A program made the translations under genes and the position numbers. Under the pieces are notes generated by a model. That model was not told the DNA's origin. It saw only the letters and a list, made by a program, of their open reading frames with translations, and made no database searches. A stretch of 64,000 nt of DNA, taken from contig NZ_JAESVA010000004.1 in NCBI RefSeq assembly GCF_020621385.1, positions 186,001-250,000 on the forward strand, read 5' to 3'. Shown here piece by piece: positions 24,747 to 35,278 of the stretch (its first letter is position 1; each line of letters opens with the position of its first letter). This DNA comes from Acidisoma cellulosilyticum (GTDB lineage: Bacteria > Pseudomonadota > Alphaproteobacteria > Acetobacterales > Acetobacteraceae).

Positions 24747-26732
24747 CTAATCTCCTTCGGTGACGCGGATGGCGGCATGGACGGCGGCGCCAGCCGCGTC
24801 CAGCACCGTGACATGATAGAAGCCGGGGCCGGGCGGCAGCCATTGCGTCTGCCGCAGCGCGCCGATGGAGAATATCGGTGCGTTGTCAATCAGAAAGCTC
24901 AAAGGCCGCTCGCCACCCATGGCTTTGAGGTCGAGCGGCCCAAGACCGTCGATGACGGCACCCGGTGGCGGAAACAGCAGGCGCAGCGGATCGGGTGAGG
25001 GGGCAGCGGCGAAAGACAGCATCCGTGTTTCAGGTACCACCACACGCGGTGCTGCCGGCACGGCGCTGAACAGACGCGCCAGGATCGGCAGCGCGTGATC
25101 GGCGGCGGCGCCGCTATCCATCGCGGTGCCGTCCGGCCGTCCGACCCAGACACCGATGATATGGGTACGGTCGAAACCGAAGGCCCAATTGTCGCGATCG
25201 CCCCAGCTTGTTCCCGTTTTCCAGGCGATGCCGCGCGCGGTTGCCTCCCCCGGGAAAGGCCGCGTCAGGATATCGGCGACCGTCTGAGCCGATGCCGGCG
25301 GCAGCAGGCGGTGGTTTTGCGGTGATGGCTTGTCAAACAGGCTGAGCGGTTGGACGCGGCCATCCGTCGCCAGCCCGGCGTAAAGCGCCATCAACTGGCG
25401 CATGGAGAGGCCGGCACCACCCAGGATGATCGGCAGGCTGGGCGCAGCGTCGCGCGGCAGCGCCAAGGGCGTGCCGGCGGCGGTGAGAGCGGCGCTGAAG
25501 CGCAAGGCGCCGTAGCGGGCGAGCAGACCGACCGCCGGAAGGTTGAGCGAGCGGCGCAGAGCTTCCGCCGCCGTCACCCGCCCCGCGAAGCGCCCCGTAA
25601 AATCTTCGGGGCCATAGCTGCCGAAGCGATCCGGCGTATCGGCCAGAAGACTGTTCGGTTGGGCCAGCCCATCGGCGAAGGCGAGTGCGTAGAGGAAAGG
25701 TTTCAGGGCCGAGCCCGGACTGCGCAAAGCGCGGGTCAAATCCGTCCGTCCAGCCCGCGCCTTGTCAATCCAATCCCCCAGCCAGAGGGCCGAGAGTTTT
25801 CGCGACTTCAGATCGCCGACCATGACGACCAGCGCCACGCGCGGCGGGAGGTCCGTGAGTGCCGCCTGTGCTGCTTGATCGACGGCGGCCTGAATGACCG
25901 GGTCAATGCTTGTGCGCAGCACCGGCGGGTGGTGCAAAGATGCCAGAAGTTGCGGCAAGGCGCGCGGCATCGGGAAGCGGTGCGTCGGCACCGGCTCCGC
26001 CTGCGCGACTGTCGCTTCGGCCGCGGTCAGCAGGCCGCGCTGTTCGGCAAGAACGAGAATCCGGTCGCGCAAGCGCTTCGCGGCCTCCGGGTGTCGGTCC
26101 GGCCGCAGCGCCTCCGGCCGGCGAGGCAGGGCCACCAGCAAGGCGGCCTCCGCCGCGTCCAATGCGCCCGGCGGCTTGCCGAAATAGGCGTAGGAGGCGG
26201 CTTCAACCCCCACGAGGTTACCGCCGAAAGGCGCCAAGGACAGCCAAAGCCCCATGATGCGGTCAGGCCGCATTCTTCGCCAAAGGTCAAAGGCGCGGGC
26301 GGTTTCCAGAACCTTGGCAGAAAGCCGGCGCGGTCGCGGGTCCAATAGTTTCGCGACCTGCATGGTCAGCGTGGAGCCGCCGGAGACGACATGGCCGGCC
26401 GCCGCCCATTGCAGGCCGGCGCGCAGCACGGCGCGCGGATCGACCCCCGGTTCCGTCCCAAAACGGCGATCCTCGACCGTCTCCAGCAACTGCCGCAAAA
26501 ACGGAGAAACATCATCGGCCGAGGTGTCGAACCGCCAGACCCCGCCGGGCGCCGGGGCGAGGGCAAGGAGAGACCCGTCATCCGCCAGGATGCGCGTCCC
26601 CCAGGCGCTGACTGGCGGCATCGGCGCCGGATCCAAACGGCCGAGGACCGCAAGGCCGGCCGCACCTGCCGTCAGCGCCAGTACAGCACCGAGGCAGGCG
26701 AGTCCGAGCCGCCTATACTTCTTTCGCGTCAC
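24747..26732 (-). CDS. pbpC: penicillin-binding protein 1C
   Basis: This 661-residue bifunctional peptidoglycan synthase homolog has one N-terminal membrane anchor (residues 8-30). A GT51 glycosyltransferase domain follows (ETVEDRRFG and GGSTLTMQVAKLL), then a transpeptidase domain with SALK as SxxK and KTGTSWGDRDNWAFGF as KTG. The C-terminal BiPBP_C domain is present. The start is GTG overlapping the TGA of the upstream macroglobulin gene. This gene pair is widespread, and PBP1C is thought to repair the wall after damage, with the macroglobulin guarding the periplasm. Confidence 0.93.
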   Translation of the reverse strand: MTRKKYRRLGLACLGAVLALTAGAAGLAVLGRLDPAPMPPVSAWGTRILADDGSLLALAPAPGGVWRFDTSADDVSPFLRQLLETVEDRRFGTEPGVDPRAVLRAGLQWAAAGHVVSGGSTLTMQVAKLLDPRPRRLSAKVLETARAFDLWRRMRPDRIMGLWLSLAPFGGNLVGVEAASYAYFGKPPGALDAAEAALLVALPRRPEALRPDRHPEAAKRLRDRILVLAEQRGLLTAAEATVAQAEPVPTHRFPMPRALPQLLASLHHPPVLRTSIDPVIQAAVDQAAQAALTDLPPRVALVVMVGDLKSRKLSALWLGDWIDKARAGRTDLTRALRSPGSALKPFLYALAFADGLAQPNSLLADTPDRFGSYGPEDFTGRFAGRVTAAEALRRSLNLPAVGLLARYGALRFSAALTAAGTPLALPRDAAPSLPIILGGAGLSMRQLMALYAGLATDGRVQPLSLFDKPSPQNHRLLPPASAQTVADILTRPFPGEATARGIAWKTGTSWGDRDNWAFGFDRTHIIGVWVGRPDGTAMDSGAAADHALPILARLFSAVPAAPRVVVPETRMLSFAAAPSPDPLRLLFPPPGAVIDGLGPLDLKAMGGERPLSFLIDNAPIFSIGALRQTQWLPPGPGFYHVTVLDAAGAAVHAAIRVTEGD

Positions 26733-29700
26733 GGGGCGGCCGGTGTCACCGTGATATGCACCGTGCCTTGGCGCGCGAAAATAGCCGGGCGGTACATGTC
26801 GGCGACGGTGATGCCAGGATATTCGTATGCGCCCGGCGTCACGGCGCGGAGGATGACGGCCAGCCGGAAGCTTGCCTGATCGCCCGTCAGGCTGATGGCC
26901 GCCGCGTAACGGTCATCGGCGGCAGCCTCGCTATCCGTGGAGGTCAAGGTGCCGAGCCAATCCATGCCCGGCACGGCGCCACCGGGGAAGCGCCCGGCGA
27001 TTTCCCAGCCTGCCGGAAGTCCGGCGAGCACCACGGCATGATGGTCCTGCCCGTCGGTCGCCTGCCCGTCGATCACTATGGCGAAGGTCGTGTTCTGGGT
27101 CAGCTTGTCCGGGTTGATCTCCGTCCCGTCCATGGCAAAGAAATGCCGATGCACGACGATGCCGTTATGCGCGGCGGCGGGCGCGGTGAGGGGTACGCCC
27201 TGCACGACAACGCTGCCGGGCAGCGTTGTTTTGCCGGGGTTCTGCACGGTGAGCGGTGCCATCAGGGGCAGATTGATGGCGGGGGCCGGCCCAAGGCGCT
27301 TGCCGTTGGCGATCAGCGTCACCGGGCCGCTGCTCGCTGCCATGGCGGCCGCTGCCGCACCAGCCCAGGCCTGTTCCTGGGTATTGAGATCATCCGGATT
27401 AAGGTCGGCGCCGGGCAAGGCCGCACGGATGCTCGACAGGCGATCATTCATCATCCCGCTTTCGGCGATCAGCACGGCACTCGCCAACTGATCGCGGAGC
27501 GAGGAGCCGTAATCGCCATACCAGGGCTTGCGGCGCGGATCGGCCAGCACCGAGGCGAAGATGGCTTTTGCTTGATCGGCTTGGCCGAGACGGGCGAGGG
27601 CGGCCGCGATCTGCGCGCGGGCCAGCGGCGTCGGCTCAGAATCAACGCCCGCAGCAGCGACACGAATGGCCCCCGCCGGTGCGCGGCCGGCGAGCGAGAG
27701 GACATAGAGCGCATAGGCCTGAGCCGAATAATCATCCGGGCTGGACGGTGGCGTCGCGATTTCCGTCGTCAGCCAGCCCATGGCCTGATCGATCATCGGC
27801 TGCGGCACGGCAGCCCCGGCCTTCTGGGCGCGCAGCAGCATGTCGGTCGCATAGGCGGTTAGCCAAGGCTCGGCATCGCCGCTGGAGGACCAGAGGCCGA
27901 AGGCGCCGTCATAGCGCTGCCGGTCGGACAGTGCGGAGACAACCTGCTGCAGGACCGCGGCGCGGTCCGGTCCGGCGACGGAACCCGACAGCATGGCGAG
28001 CGGCAGGCCGCGACTGGTCAGCTGCTCCAGACAATCCAGCGGATAGTCTTCCAGCGCGCGCACCATGGCAGCCGGATCGTAACGAACGCCGAGGCCGAAG
28101 GCAGCGCTGGCCCGCCAGGTGCCGGGGATGAAGGCAGAGGTGTTCGGCGTGACGGTCTGGGACGGGGCGCCCGGCGGCAGGTTCAGCACGGTCACCTGTG
28201 CGACCGGCGCGCGGGCGGAATGAACGCTGATGCTGGTGTCATGGACCACATGGAAGCCCTTCGGCCCATCGGCCGTGACGGTAAGGTCGCCCATGCCGGC
28301 GTTTTTGGCGGTCAGTGTGACCGGCACCAGCAGACGCTGCTGGCTGGCGAGGGTGACGGGTGCCGGGTCCTTGCCGCTCAGCGCCAGTGCGCCGGAGGCG
28401 GTGACGTGGAGTGTGAATTGCCCGGGCGGCAATTCCAGGTTCTGCAGCATGACGGCGATCTGTGCCTGATCGCCGGGGGCGAGGAAGCGCGGCAGCAGCG
28501 GCTCCACAATTGCCGGGTCGCGCATGATGATGTCCTGACCCAGGCTGGCGCTCTGGTTGCCGTCCCAGCCGACCGCCATCAGGCGCAGCGTGCCGTCGAA
28601 GTCCGGCAAAGCGAGCGGAAAGGTCGCGATGCCGTCCGGCCCGGCCTGCACCGGCCCGGCGAATAGCGAGACGATTTTCTGAGGAATGGGGGCGGAGGAG
28701 ACGTCGATATCGCCGCCCGCGCCCTGGCGGAGGATGGTATTGGCGGCACCCGCCGGCGCCAATAGGCGTGACCAGTCATCATGAATGCCGACGCCCAGCA
28801 TGCGCTTGCCGAAGAAATGGCCGAGCGGATCGGGCGTCTGGAAATTGGTGAGGGACAGAATACCCTCGTCCACCGCTGCCAGCGTCACCCAGGCCCCGGG
28901 CGTCGTCTTCACGGCGAAGCTTGCCGTGGTGCGCGGGCGATAGATCGGCGCTGTCTGGATGCTCAGCGGCAGGGTGCGGGGTTTCGGATCGAGCGCCACC
29001 CAGGTGAGGCCGATGGCACGCGCGGGTGCCACCTGCTTGTCGGCGTCCGCCGTCGTACCGCCGGGGCGGAAGACATGCACGCCGATATAGGCGCCCGGTC
29101 CCCAATCGGCCGTGACGGGGATGCGGACATCGAAACTGGTGGAGGCGGGTGTGAGGTCGATCAGCCGCTTGATGCGGTCGGTCATGACCAGCACGGTCGC
29201 GGTGCCGGCATAGGGCGCCTCGACATGGATGGTGGCGATGTCGCCCGGCTCATAGCTCTGCTTGTCGGCGCGGACGGAAACGCGGGCCGGCACATCCGGA
29301 TTATCGCCGACCGCCCAGCCGGAATAGAAGATGACGGAACTTGCGGCCATGCCGCCGCTTGCTTGCAGCACCTGCAGGCGGTAGCGGCCGAAGGGCAGGT
29401 TTTTGCCGTAGCTGACCGGCGCACCGCCGGCGGGAATGGTGATGTCCTGGCTGTCGACCGGCTCTTCCCGCCAGACCGTCTCATACCGCGCCTGACCGTT
29501 GGTCACGGACAAGCGCCAATCCGGCGTCTGCCGTACCAGACGGATCTGCACGGGCATGGCGACCCGCTTGCCGTCCGGCGCGACGGCGACGATGCGGAAG
29601 CCCGCCTTAGCGTTTTCGTTGACGGAATCGCCCGAGAAATCCTCGGCGATGCCGATCATCGGTGCAGCCGGTCGGATGGGCAGGGATGAATTGGCACCGA

Positions 29701-31918
29701 CGCTGCGGCCCGCCGGATCATTCACCGTGACAGAGATCTGTGCCTGCAAGGCGAGGCTGGTATCGGGCAGTGTCGAGAGATCGACCGGCACGGTGGTATT
29801 GCCGGCATCGTCGGTGGCCGCCACATCCGGCTGGGATTGGCTGGAGGTGAAAGCGTCCTCCGTGAGGCCGAAGTGATAGCTGCCGAAATCGGCGAAGGGC
29901 GTCGGGTTGGGAACGATGGTGACGGTCGCGGAGCCCGACAGATCATTACCCGGCGCGCCATACAGAAAGCGAACATTGACCGGCAGATCGGTCTCGCGCC
30001 CCGGTTCCAAAATCGCCGGTGCGGTCTTCGCGAATTCCACGGCGAGGCGCGGCGGCACGAAGGCGTCGACCGTGAAGATTTGATCGGCGATGGCAGGGCC
30101 GGCGGGATCGGTCTTGAGCGCGATGTCCCAGGTGCCGAACTGAGCGCCGGAGGACAGCGTCACGGCTTGATGGATGGAACTATCGGCCGCGCGGGCGGGG
30201 ACGCTATCCTGAAACACCCGTCCGTCCGGCCGCGTCACGATCAGATGCAGCGGCAGGTCGGTGGGCTGGCCGCTTTCATCGCGCAGCAGCGCCATGACCT
30301 GCACGGTTTCACCGGGGCGATAGATGCCGCGATCGGTCCAGATGAAGGGATCGACCGGACCGGGTTGCGGCAGGCCGGAGGCGCCACGGTCCGACAGATC
30401 GAAATCGGGCGCCGTCAGATCAAGCCGGGTAAAGTCCCCGTCCGCGCCATAGATATGCAGACCGGCCGGCGCGAGGCCGTTCTGCCCGGCGAGCAGAGGC
30501 TGGGCGAAATGTACGATGCCGTCATGGTCGCTGGTCGCATTGGCCAGGATGTCATTATCGGTCGCTATCAGATCGACTTTCGCGTCGGCGACAGGCAGGC
30601 CGGTGGCATAGGAGCGGATCTGCACCGTGTCCCCATCGGTGCCGTGCCAGACGGTCGGCGCCAGATCGGTGCGGAGAATCAGCTGCACGGCGGCGGGTGC
30701 ATTGCCGTCTGCGAAGGGCGTGCCGTCGCCCGGTGTGGCGATCAGCGCGTAAAGGCCAGGCGCCGAGAGCGCAGCCGGCAACGGCAGCACGCTATGGGTC
30801 AGCGCATTGCGCGTGAAATGGGCGATATCGGCGCGGCCCGACCAGACGGTTTTGCCCTGGTTCTGGGCGAGGTCCTGCGCGCCATAGATATCGATCGCGC
30901 CATTGCTCGGCGGATAGGTCTGCATGACATGCAGCAGGTTGCGCTCCCCGATCTTGACCAGCGAGAGCTTCACGGCCGAGAGGTTGACGGCGTCGAGGGC
31001 GACCGTCGCAAGCGCATCCTTCGGCTGCAGAAAGCGGCTGCCGTCGAAGACCAGGCGCGGTGAGCGGTCGGGCATCGCGACCGGGACGGTCAGGTTTTGG
31101 CGCAGCGACAGGCCGCCATCGCCCGGCATGCCCTGGCGGAAGGTGACCTGGGTCGTCGCGCCAGCGGGCAGGCCCGTGATGCAGATGCGCTGCGATTCCA
31201 GCGTGACGGCGGCGTCCTTCACCGCAGGCCGCAACGCCACCCAGTCCCCCGGATGGAAGTCGGGTGAGGTCGAGGGGTCACCGAGGAAGGTCAGGCACGC
31301 GCGGGTCGGGAAGGATTCGGCGTCGGTCGTCAGACCATTGAACAGCAGGCCGAGCGCCTGCCGGCGCTGGGCCAATTCCGCCTGCATCGCCGCATCATGC
31401 GGCAGGCGGCGGGCGATGGCGGCCAGCACCTGGACTTCCGGGATCGGCTCCTTCAACGCCACCAGCGCCGTTCGCATGAGCTGGAGTGCCGCGACCTGGT
31501 CAGCGACTGCTGTCGCGCTGTTCTGATCGACCGTCGTGAAGGCGAGCCAGGATGCGTCCAGAGCGAGCTGCGGCTGGGGCGGAGAGACTGCCAGTTCCGC
31601 TTGCGCCAGGAACAGCCAGGTCGCGCTATTGGGCGTCGTGTTCTGGGGCAGGCCGCCGATCAGCATCTGCAAAGCGGGCAGGGCCTTGGCGTAATCCTTG
31701 GCTGCTATGGCTGCCTTGGCGGTGTCCGCCGCGTCGCGCAGCTTCGCGTCCGTCAGACCCGCCGGATAGGGCGCGCGCAGCTTGGCGGCGAAGCTTTCGG
31801 CATCGCTTTGAAGACCGGGAAGGTTGAGCTCATCCGACGCATCCTGCGCTTGCGCGAGCGGCGTGACGGCGAGCCCCATCAGAAGCGTGGCGATCGCCAA
31901 GCGGCGGAAAAGCGACAT
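26729..31918 (-). CDS. bacterial alpha-2-macroglobulin
   Basis: This 1729-residue giant periplasmic protein has a Sec signal (cleavage near AQAQDA, residue 25) without a lipobox Cys, so it is probably soluble or held by its partner. Repeated macroglobulin MG domains fill the first two thirds. The thioester motif is intact as DCLEQLTSRG, with Cys near residue 1296, so it can trap proteases covalently. Some bacterial forms lack this Cys. A good GGGAG ribosome site precedes the ATG. It is the yfhM-like partner of pbpC. Confidence 0.92.
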   Translation of the reverse strand: MSLFRRLAIATLLMGLAVTPLAQAQDASDELNLPGLQSDAESFAAKLRAPYPAGLTDAKLRDAADTAKAAIAAKDYAKALPALQMLIGGLPQNTTPNSATWLFLAQAELAVSPPQPQLALDASWLAFTTVDQNSATAVADQVAALQLMRTALVALKEPIPEVQVLAAIARRLPHDAAMQAELAQRRQALGLLFNGLTTDAESFPTRACLTFLGDPSTSPDFHPGDWVALRPAVKDAAVTLESQRICITGLPAGATTQVTFRQGMPGDGGLSLRQNLTVPVAMPDRSPRLVFDGSRFLQPKDALATVALDAVNLSAVKLSLVKIGERNLLHVMQTYPPSNGAIDIYGAQDLAQNQGKTVWSGRADIAHFTRNALTHSVLPLPAALSAPGLYALIATPGDGTPFADGNAPAAVQLILRTDLAPTVWHGTDGDTVQIRSYATGLPVADAKVDLIATDNDILANATSDHDGIVHFAQPLLAGQNGLAPAGLHIYGADGDFTRLDLTAPDFDLSDRGASGLPQPGPVDPFIWTDRGIYRPGETVQVMALLRDESGQPTDLPLHLIVTRPDGRVFQDSVPARAADSSIHQAVTLSSGAQFGTWDIALKTDPAGPAIADQIFTVDAFVPPRLAVEFAKTAPAILEPGRETDLPVNVRFLYGAPGNDLSGSATVTIVPNPTPFADFGSYHFGLTEDAFTSSQSQPDVAATDDAGNTTVPVDLSTLPDTSLALQAQISVTVNDPAGRSVGANSSLPIRPAAPMIGIAEDFSGDSVNENAKAGFRIVAVAPDGKRVAMPVQIRLVRQTPDWRLSVTNGQARYETVWREEPVDSQDITIPAGGAPVSYGKNLPFGRYRLQVLQASGGMAASSVIFYSGWAVGDNPDVPARVSVRADKQSYEPGDIATIHVEAPYAGTATVLVMTDRIKRLIDLTPASTSFDVRIPVTADWGPGAYIGVHVFRPGGTTADADKQVAPARAIGLTWVALDPKPRTLPLSIQTAPIYRPRTTASFAVKTTPGAWVTLAAVDEGILSLTNFQTPDPLGHFFGKRMLGVGIHDDWSRLLAPAGAANTILRQGAGGDIDVSSAPIPQKIVSLFAGPVQAGPDGIATFPLALPDFDGTLRLMAVGWDGNQSASLGQDIIMRDPAIVEPLLPRFLAPGDQAQIAVMLQNLELPPGQFTLHVTASGALALSGKDPAPVTLASQQRLLVPVTLTAKNAGMGDLTVTADGPKGFHVVHDTSISVHSARAPVAQVTVLNLPPGAPSQTVTPNTSAFIPGTWRASAAFGLGVRYDPAAMVRALEDYPLDCLEQLTSRGLPLAMLSGSVAGPDRAAVLQQVVSALSDRQRYDGAFGLWSSSGDAEPWLTAYATDMLLRAQKAGAAVPQPMIDQAMGWLTTEIATPPSSPDDYSAQAYALYVLSLAGRAPAGAIRVAAAGVDSEPTPLARAQIAAALARLGQADQAKAIFASVLADPRRKPWYGDYGSSLRDQLASAVLIAESGMMNDRLSSIRAALPGADLNPDDLNTQEQAWAGAAAAAMAASSGPVTLIANGKRLGPAPAINLPLMAPLTVQNPGKTTLPGSVVVQGVPLTAPAAAHNGIVVHRHFFAMDGTEINPDKLTQNTTFAIVIDGQATDGQDHHAVVLAGLPAGWEIAGRFPGGAVPGMDWLGTLTSTDSEAAADDRYAAAISLTGDQASFRLAVILRAVTPGAYEYPGITVADMYRPAIFARQGTVHITVTPAAP

Positions 31919-32039
31919 GTTTTTCTCCCAGGTCGTCCGGTCTTGGCTGGGATCTTTACGCGCTCGATCCGCGCTTTGGTATCCTACCTCGGACGGGGGC
32001 GGCGGATTGTCACCTTGATCTCACGCGCACGACGTCGGC

Positions 32040-33326
32040 TCAGACCTCCGCCAACCGGTCTGTATCAGGCCGATGGAAGACCGCGACGATGATGGCCGAT
32101 GAGAGCGAAAGCGCACCGAGAAGCCAGAAGGCCGCGCTGAAACTGCCAGTGAGGGAGACGACGTATCCGGTCAGGCTGGGTGCCACGAAGGCGGCGACGG
32201 CGAGTCCCGCGTCCATGATGCCGAGGGCGGTGCCCGCCTGCCGGCGCGCGACATCCACGCCCGCCGCAAAATAGACGGCGTTCGTGCTCATATTCAGCCC
32301 GACCGCGAGGGAGATGAACAGGATCGCGACCGTGCTATTGCCGGACAGCACGACCGGAATGACGGCAAGGGCAGCGCCGAGTTGACTGATGATCAGCAGA
32401 TAGCTGCGCGCGATCCGCAGACTGCCTGTTTTGCGCAGAAGAAAATCCGAAAATGGCCCGCAGGCAAACAGCAGAACCGCCGCGAAGCTCCAGGGCAGGA
32501 AGGAGAAGAGACCGACATTGTGGATGCTGAGATGGTAGTGGTTTTCCAAAAATGTCGGCAGCCAGTTCATGAAGAAGAACAAGGAATAGCCGAAGACGAA
32601 AAAGGCGAAGGTATTGGCGGCCAGCGTCCGATTGGCCAGCACCAGCCCGATATCGCGCCAGCGGAAAGCGTGGTCGGGCGTCCGTTTTGCCGTGTCGTTG
32701 CCGCTGATGACGCGGCCTTCCGCCGCATTGACATAAGGTGAGGCCGCCGGGCTGTCGCGGAACAGCCAGAGCCAGAAGGGAATCCAGACGAGCACGAGAA
32801 GGCTCAAGATCCCGAACATGAGGCGCCAGCCAGCGACGCCGAGGATGGCGGTGAGGAGCGGTCCGCCTAGGGCGAGTGCCGCCGGCACCGCGACGAGGAC
32901 GCAGGCCATGGCCGTCGCGCGTTCCCTGGCAGGCAACCACTCGGCCAGGGCCTTGCTCATGGCAGAGAAATTGGGACCCTCGGCGAGGCCAAGCCCGGCC
33001 CGCGCGGCGAGCAGCGACAGGGATCCGACGGCGAAGGCCGTGCTGCCGATGGCGATGCTCCAGACCAGGGCCGCGATCAGCAGCACGATCCGCGTGCCCC
33101 AGCGGTCGATCGCGACGCCACCGATCAGGGTGGTGACGAAATAGCCGAGGCCGAAGGCGCCGAGGATGACGCCCATGGCGCTGGGCGCGAGATGGAATTG
33201 CGCGCTGATCGCCGGTACCGCATAGGCGATGGCCGAGCGGTCGATATAATTGAAGACCGTAATGACGAACAGCAGAAGAACGATCCACCAGCGGAACCGG
33301 GACGGGGCGGGAAGGCTGAGGAGCAT
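32040..33326 (-). CDS. MFS transporter, anion:cation symporter family
   Basis: This 428-residue, 12-helix carrier has features of the ACS family (hexuronate, glucarate and phthalate carriers): FNYIDRSAIAYAVPAI in helix 1, DRWGTRIVL in the 2-3 loop and GPNFSAMSKALAEWLP in the middle. It would import an organic anion with protons. It lies between the macroglobulin and serine hydrolase genes on the same strand, with gaps of about 100 bases. No linked catabolic gene identifies the substrate. Confidence 0.82.
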   Translation of the reverse strand: MLLSLPAPSRFRWWIVLLLFVITVFNYIDRSAIAYAVPAISAQFHLAPSAMGVILGAFGLGYFVTTLIGGVAIDRWGTRIVLLIAALVWSIAIGSTAFAVGSLSLLAARAGLGLAEGPNFSAMSKALAEWLPARERATAMACVLVAVPAALALGGPLLTAILGVAGWRLMFGILSLLVLVWIPFWLWLFRDSPAASPYVNAAEGRVISGNDTAKRTPDHAFRWRDIGLVLANRTLAANTFAFFVFGYSLFFFMNWLPTFLENHYHLSIHNVGLFSFLPWSFAAVLLFACGPFSDFLLRKTGSLRIARSYLLIISQLGAALAVIPVVLSGNSTVAILFISLAVGLNMSTNAVYFAAGVDVARRQAGTALGIMDAGLAVAAFVAPSLTGYVVSLTGSFSAAFWLLGALSLSSAIIVAVFHRPDTDRLAEV

Positions 33327-33423
33327 CGGTCTTCGTTCCGCCGGTTATGCAGGCGTAACTATCCTGGTGCCAATTCCAAAACAGGGCAATGGCCCCGGAT
33401 CGGCTGCCTGCCGGCCGGACCTC

Positions 33424-35019
33424 CTACCGGCGCAGGAAATGATTGCGGCCCGTCTCGGCGTAAAGATCGATATCCAATGCGGAAGCCTTGCCGGTCGGCC
33501 CCGATGTGAACTGAACCTTTCCGATCGAGCCTGCCGGCGCGTTCTCGCCCGAGGGCGTATAGGCGAAGATATCGCCGTCCCAATGCCGCAGGGGGAAATC
33601 CATCGATTTCGGCCCGAGCACCAGCACCAGCGCGCCACCCCGCTGCACAATATGCGCGGTGCCGAAATAGTCGTTTCCGTAGTCGCCGACATAATCCGCG
33701 AGAGGCTTGGCCGGTGCCGGGTTGGCGGGCGGCGTTTTGCCCGCGAGCGTGCCTTGGGGCGCCATCAGCGGTGCGATGACCCGGCCATAGTCATGCAGCC
33801 AGTCCCGCGACACGTATCCGAACTGGACCAGGTCGGCGAACATCGCGTTCAGCGCCTCGACCGCGCCGATCGGCGACGCATTGCTGAGCGTGACGATGCC
33901 GATGCCGGCCGAGGGGATGATCATGAAACTGGTCGCGGCGCCGAGGGCGAAGGCGCCGGAATGGCTGATGGTGGTGCGGCCGGACGGTTGCGTGCCGACA
34001 TTGAAACCATAGCCGTAGAGGCCGGGGCGGGCGGTCACGCTGGCGGAATGAGCGGCGACGATCTCCCCCGTCACCGCCGGCAGCAGGGCATCCGGATCGA
34101 TCACCGGTTTCGCGTCATAGACGCCGTCCTGCATCACCATTGCCATCCAATGCGCCATGTCGTTCACGGAGGAGCTGACACCCCCGGCGGGTGACTGCGC
34201 ATCCGGCTGGCGCTGATATTTCGCCGCGTAAACGCCATCGACCAGAACATGCCCGACCGCCTTATCCGGCCGCTTCTCGAAATCCGCGAAGCGGGAGCTG
34301 GTCACATTCATGCCGAGTGGGCGGTAGATGGCATCGTCCGACAGGGTCGCCCAATCCTTGCCGGAGGCGGCGGCCACGGCTTCGGCGGCAGCCGTGATGC
34401 CGAAATTCGTATAGGCGTAGGTATCGCGGAATGAGGCCAACGGCAGATATCGTAAGCGGTCCAGCACCTGGCGCTGCGTATAGCCGAGGTCTTCCAGTTC
34501 GTCGCCCGCGTGATCCGGCAGGCCCGAGCGATGCGCATACATATCGCCGATGGTGACATGCTGCGTGACCCAGGGGTCGCCGAGTGCGAACCAGGGCAGA
34601 TGCTTCACGATGGGCGTGTTCCAGGTGACGACATGCTGTCCGACTTCGCGCGCGATGACCGTGGCGCCGACCGCTTTGGACAGGGAGGCGAGCTGGAAGA
34701 CCGTGTCGGCATCGACCTTGTCAGGCGATCCCACGCGCCGGACACCGAAACCCTTCGCATAGACGGTTTGGCCATTATGCACGACCGCGACTGCCAAACC
34801 GGGAATGCCGGTCTTTTGCATGATTTGCGCGATCAATCCGTCCAGCTGCGCGACGGCCTTGTCGATCTGTCCTGGCGGGATCGGCACACCGACCATTTCC
34901 GGCGGCGAGACTGAGTTGTCGATGGCGGGAGGCGGGGGGGCAGCCGAGGCTTGGCCGGCCATCAGACCGGCAGCCAGGATGCCGGAGCCAAAAAGCCAGA
35001 AAAAGGATTTGTTCGCCAT
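33424..35019 (-). CDS. exported serine hydrolase, beta-lactamase/class C family
   Basis: This 531-residue protein has a signal peptide (residues 4-27, ending QASA) and the beta-lactamase-like fold: nucleophile SLSK in LASLSKAVGA, YTN in TYAYTNFG and HSG in TTISHSGAFA. This set is found in esterases, D-aminopeptidases and AmpC relatives. A C-terminal extension of about 130 residues resembles DUF3471-type lipocalin tails. ATG at 35019 is used; a TTG 18 bases upstream is less likely. It acts in the periplasm, with unknown substrate. Its name should not be read as proof of antibiotic resistance. Confidence 0.82.
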   Translation of the reverse strand: MANKSFFWLFGSGILAAGLMAGQASAAPPPPAIDNSVSPPEMVGVPIPPGQIDKAVAQLDGLIAQIMQKTGIPGLAVAVVHNGQTVYAKGFGVRRVGSPDKVDADTVFQLASLSKAVGATVIAREVGQHVVTWNTPIVKHLPWFALGDPWVTQHVTIGDMYAHRSGLPDHAGDELEDLGYTQRQVLDRLRYLPLASFRDTYAYTNFGITAAAEAVAAASGKDWATLSDDAIYRPLGMNVTSSRFADFEKRPDKAVGHVLVDGVYAAKYQRQPDAQSPAGGVSSSVNDMAHWMAMVMQDGVYDAKPVIDPDALLPAVTGEIVAAHSASVTARPGLYGYGFNVGTQPSGRTTISHSGAFALGAATSFMIIPSAGIGIVTLSNASPIGAVEALNAMFADLVQFGYVSRDWLHDYGRVIAPLMAPQGTLAGKTPPANPAPAKPLADYVGDYGNDYFGTAHIVQRGGALVLVLGPKSMDFPLRHWDGDIFAYTPSGENAPAGSIGKVQFTSGPTGKASALDIDLYAETGRNHFLRR

Positions 35020-35240
35020 CGCCTTCCAGTCTCCCAAGCCAGTAATACCGCTTGCGAAACTTTAAGCCGGTCCGTCTCTTTTGGGGAGAGTGCCAGTGAG
35101 GGGATCAGCGGATCATGCGACCCGATATCAGGATACGGGTATCATCAGTGGTTTCCAAACCTGGTCTGACCAGGCCGATTCGGATCAAAATCCCGCTGAC
35201 CGCGACACCCACAAAAACGTGATGTTGCGGCGCACCAAAA
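35020..35240. other. gene-free stretch upstream of small RNA candidate
   Basis: No convincing gene is seen. The stretch holds the promoter area of the serine hydrolase, a perfect hairpin CCTGGTC-T-GACCAGG (35160-35174) and an imperfect one at 35121-35139. A 62-codon open frame (35081-35269) has no ribosome site or recognisable protein pattern. Confidence 0.4.
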
Positions 35241-35243
35241 TTC

Positions 35244-35272
35244 TTGCAAAGGGAGTGAGACGGAGGTAACTA
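35244..35272 (+). promoter_or_regulatory. possible promoter of small RNA
   Basis: TTGCAA (35244-35249) is followed after 17 bases by TAACTA (35267-35272). The -35 box and spacing are reasonable, but the -10 match is poor. A start near 35279 would place the first hairpin at the 5' end of the RNA. Confidence 0.3.
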
Positions 35273-35278
35273 ACATGG

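Noticed and set aside
29837-31063. Long open frame opposite the alpha-2-macroglobulin gene
   Set aside because: It is a GC-rich shadow of the real gene in another frame, with no domain pattern or ribosome site. Similar shadows at 2278-3486, 28781-29689 and 46751-47776 were also left out.
33424-35019. Antibiotic-resistance beta-lactamase
   Set aside because: The SLSK, YTN and HSG motifs define the wider serine hydrolase family; the long C-terminal tail and context do not point to antibiotic breakdown.
35081-35269. 62-codon open frame before the small RNA
   Set aside because: No ribosome site, no hydrophobic or conserved pattern, and it overlaps two hairpins.
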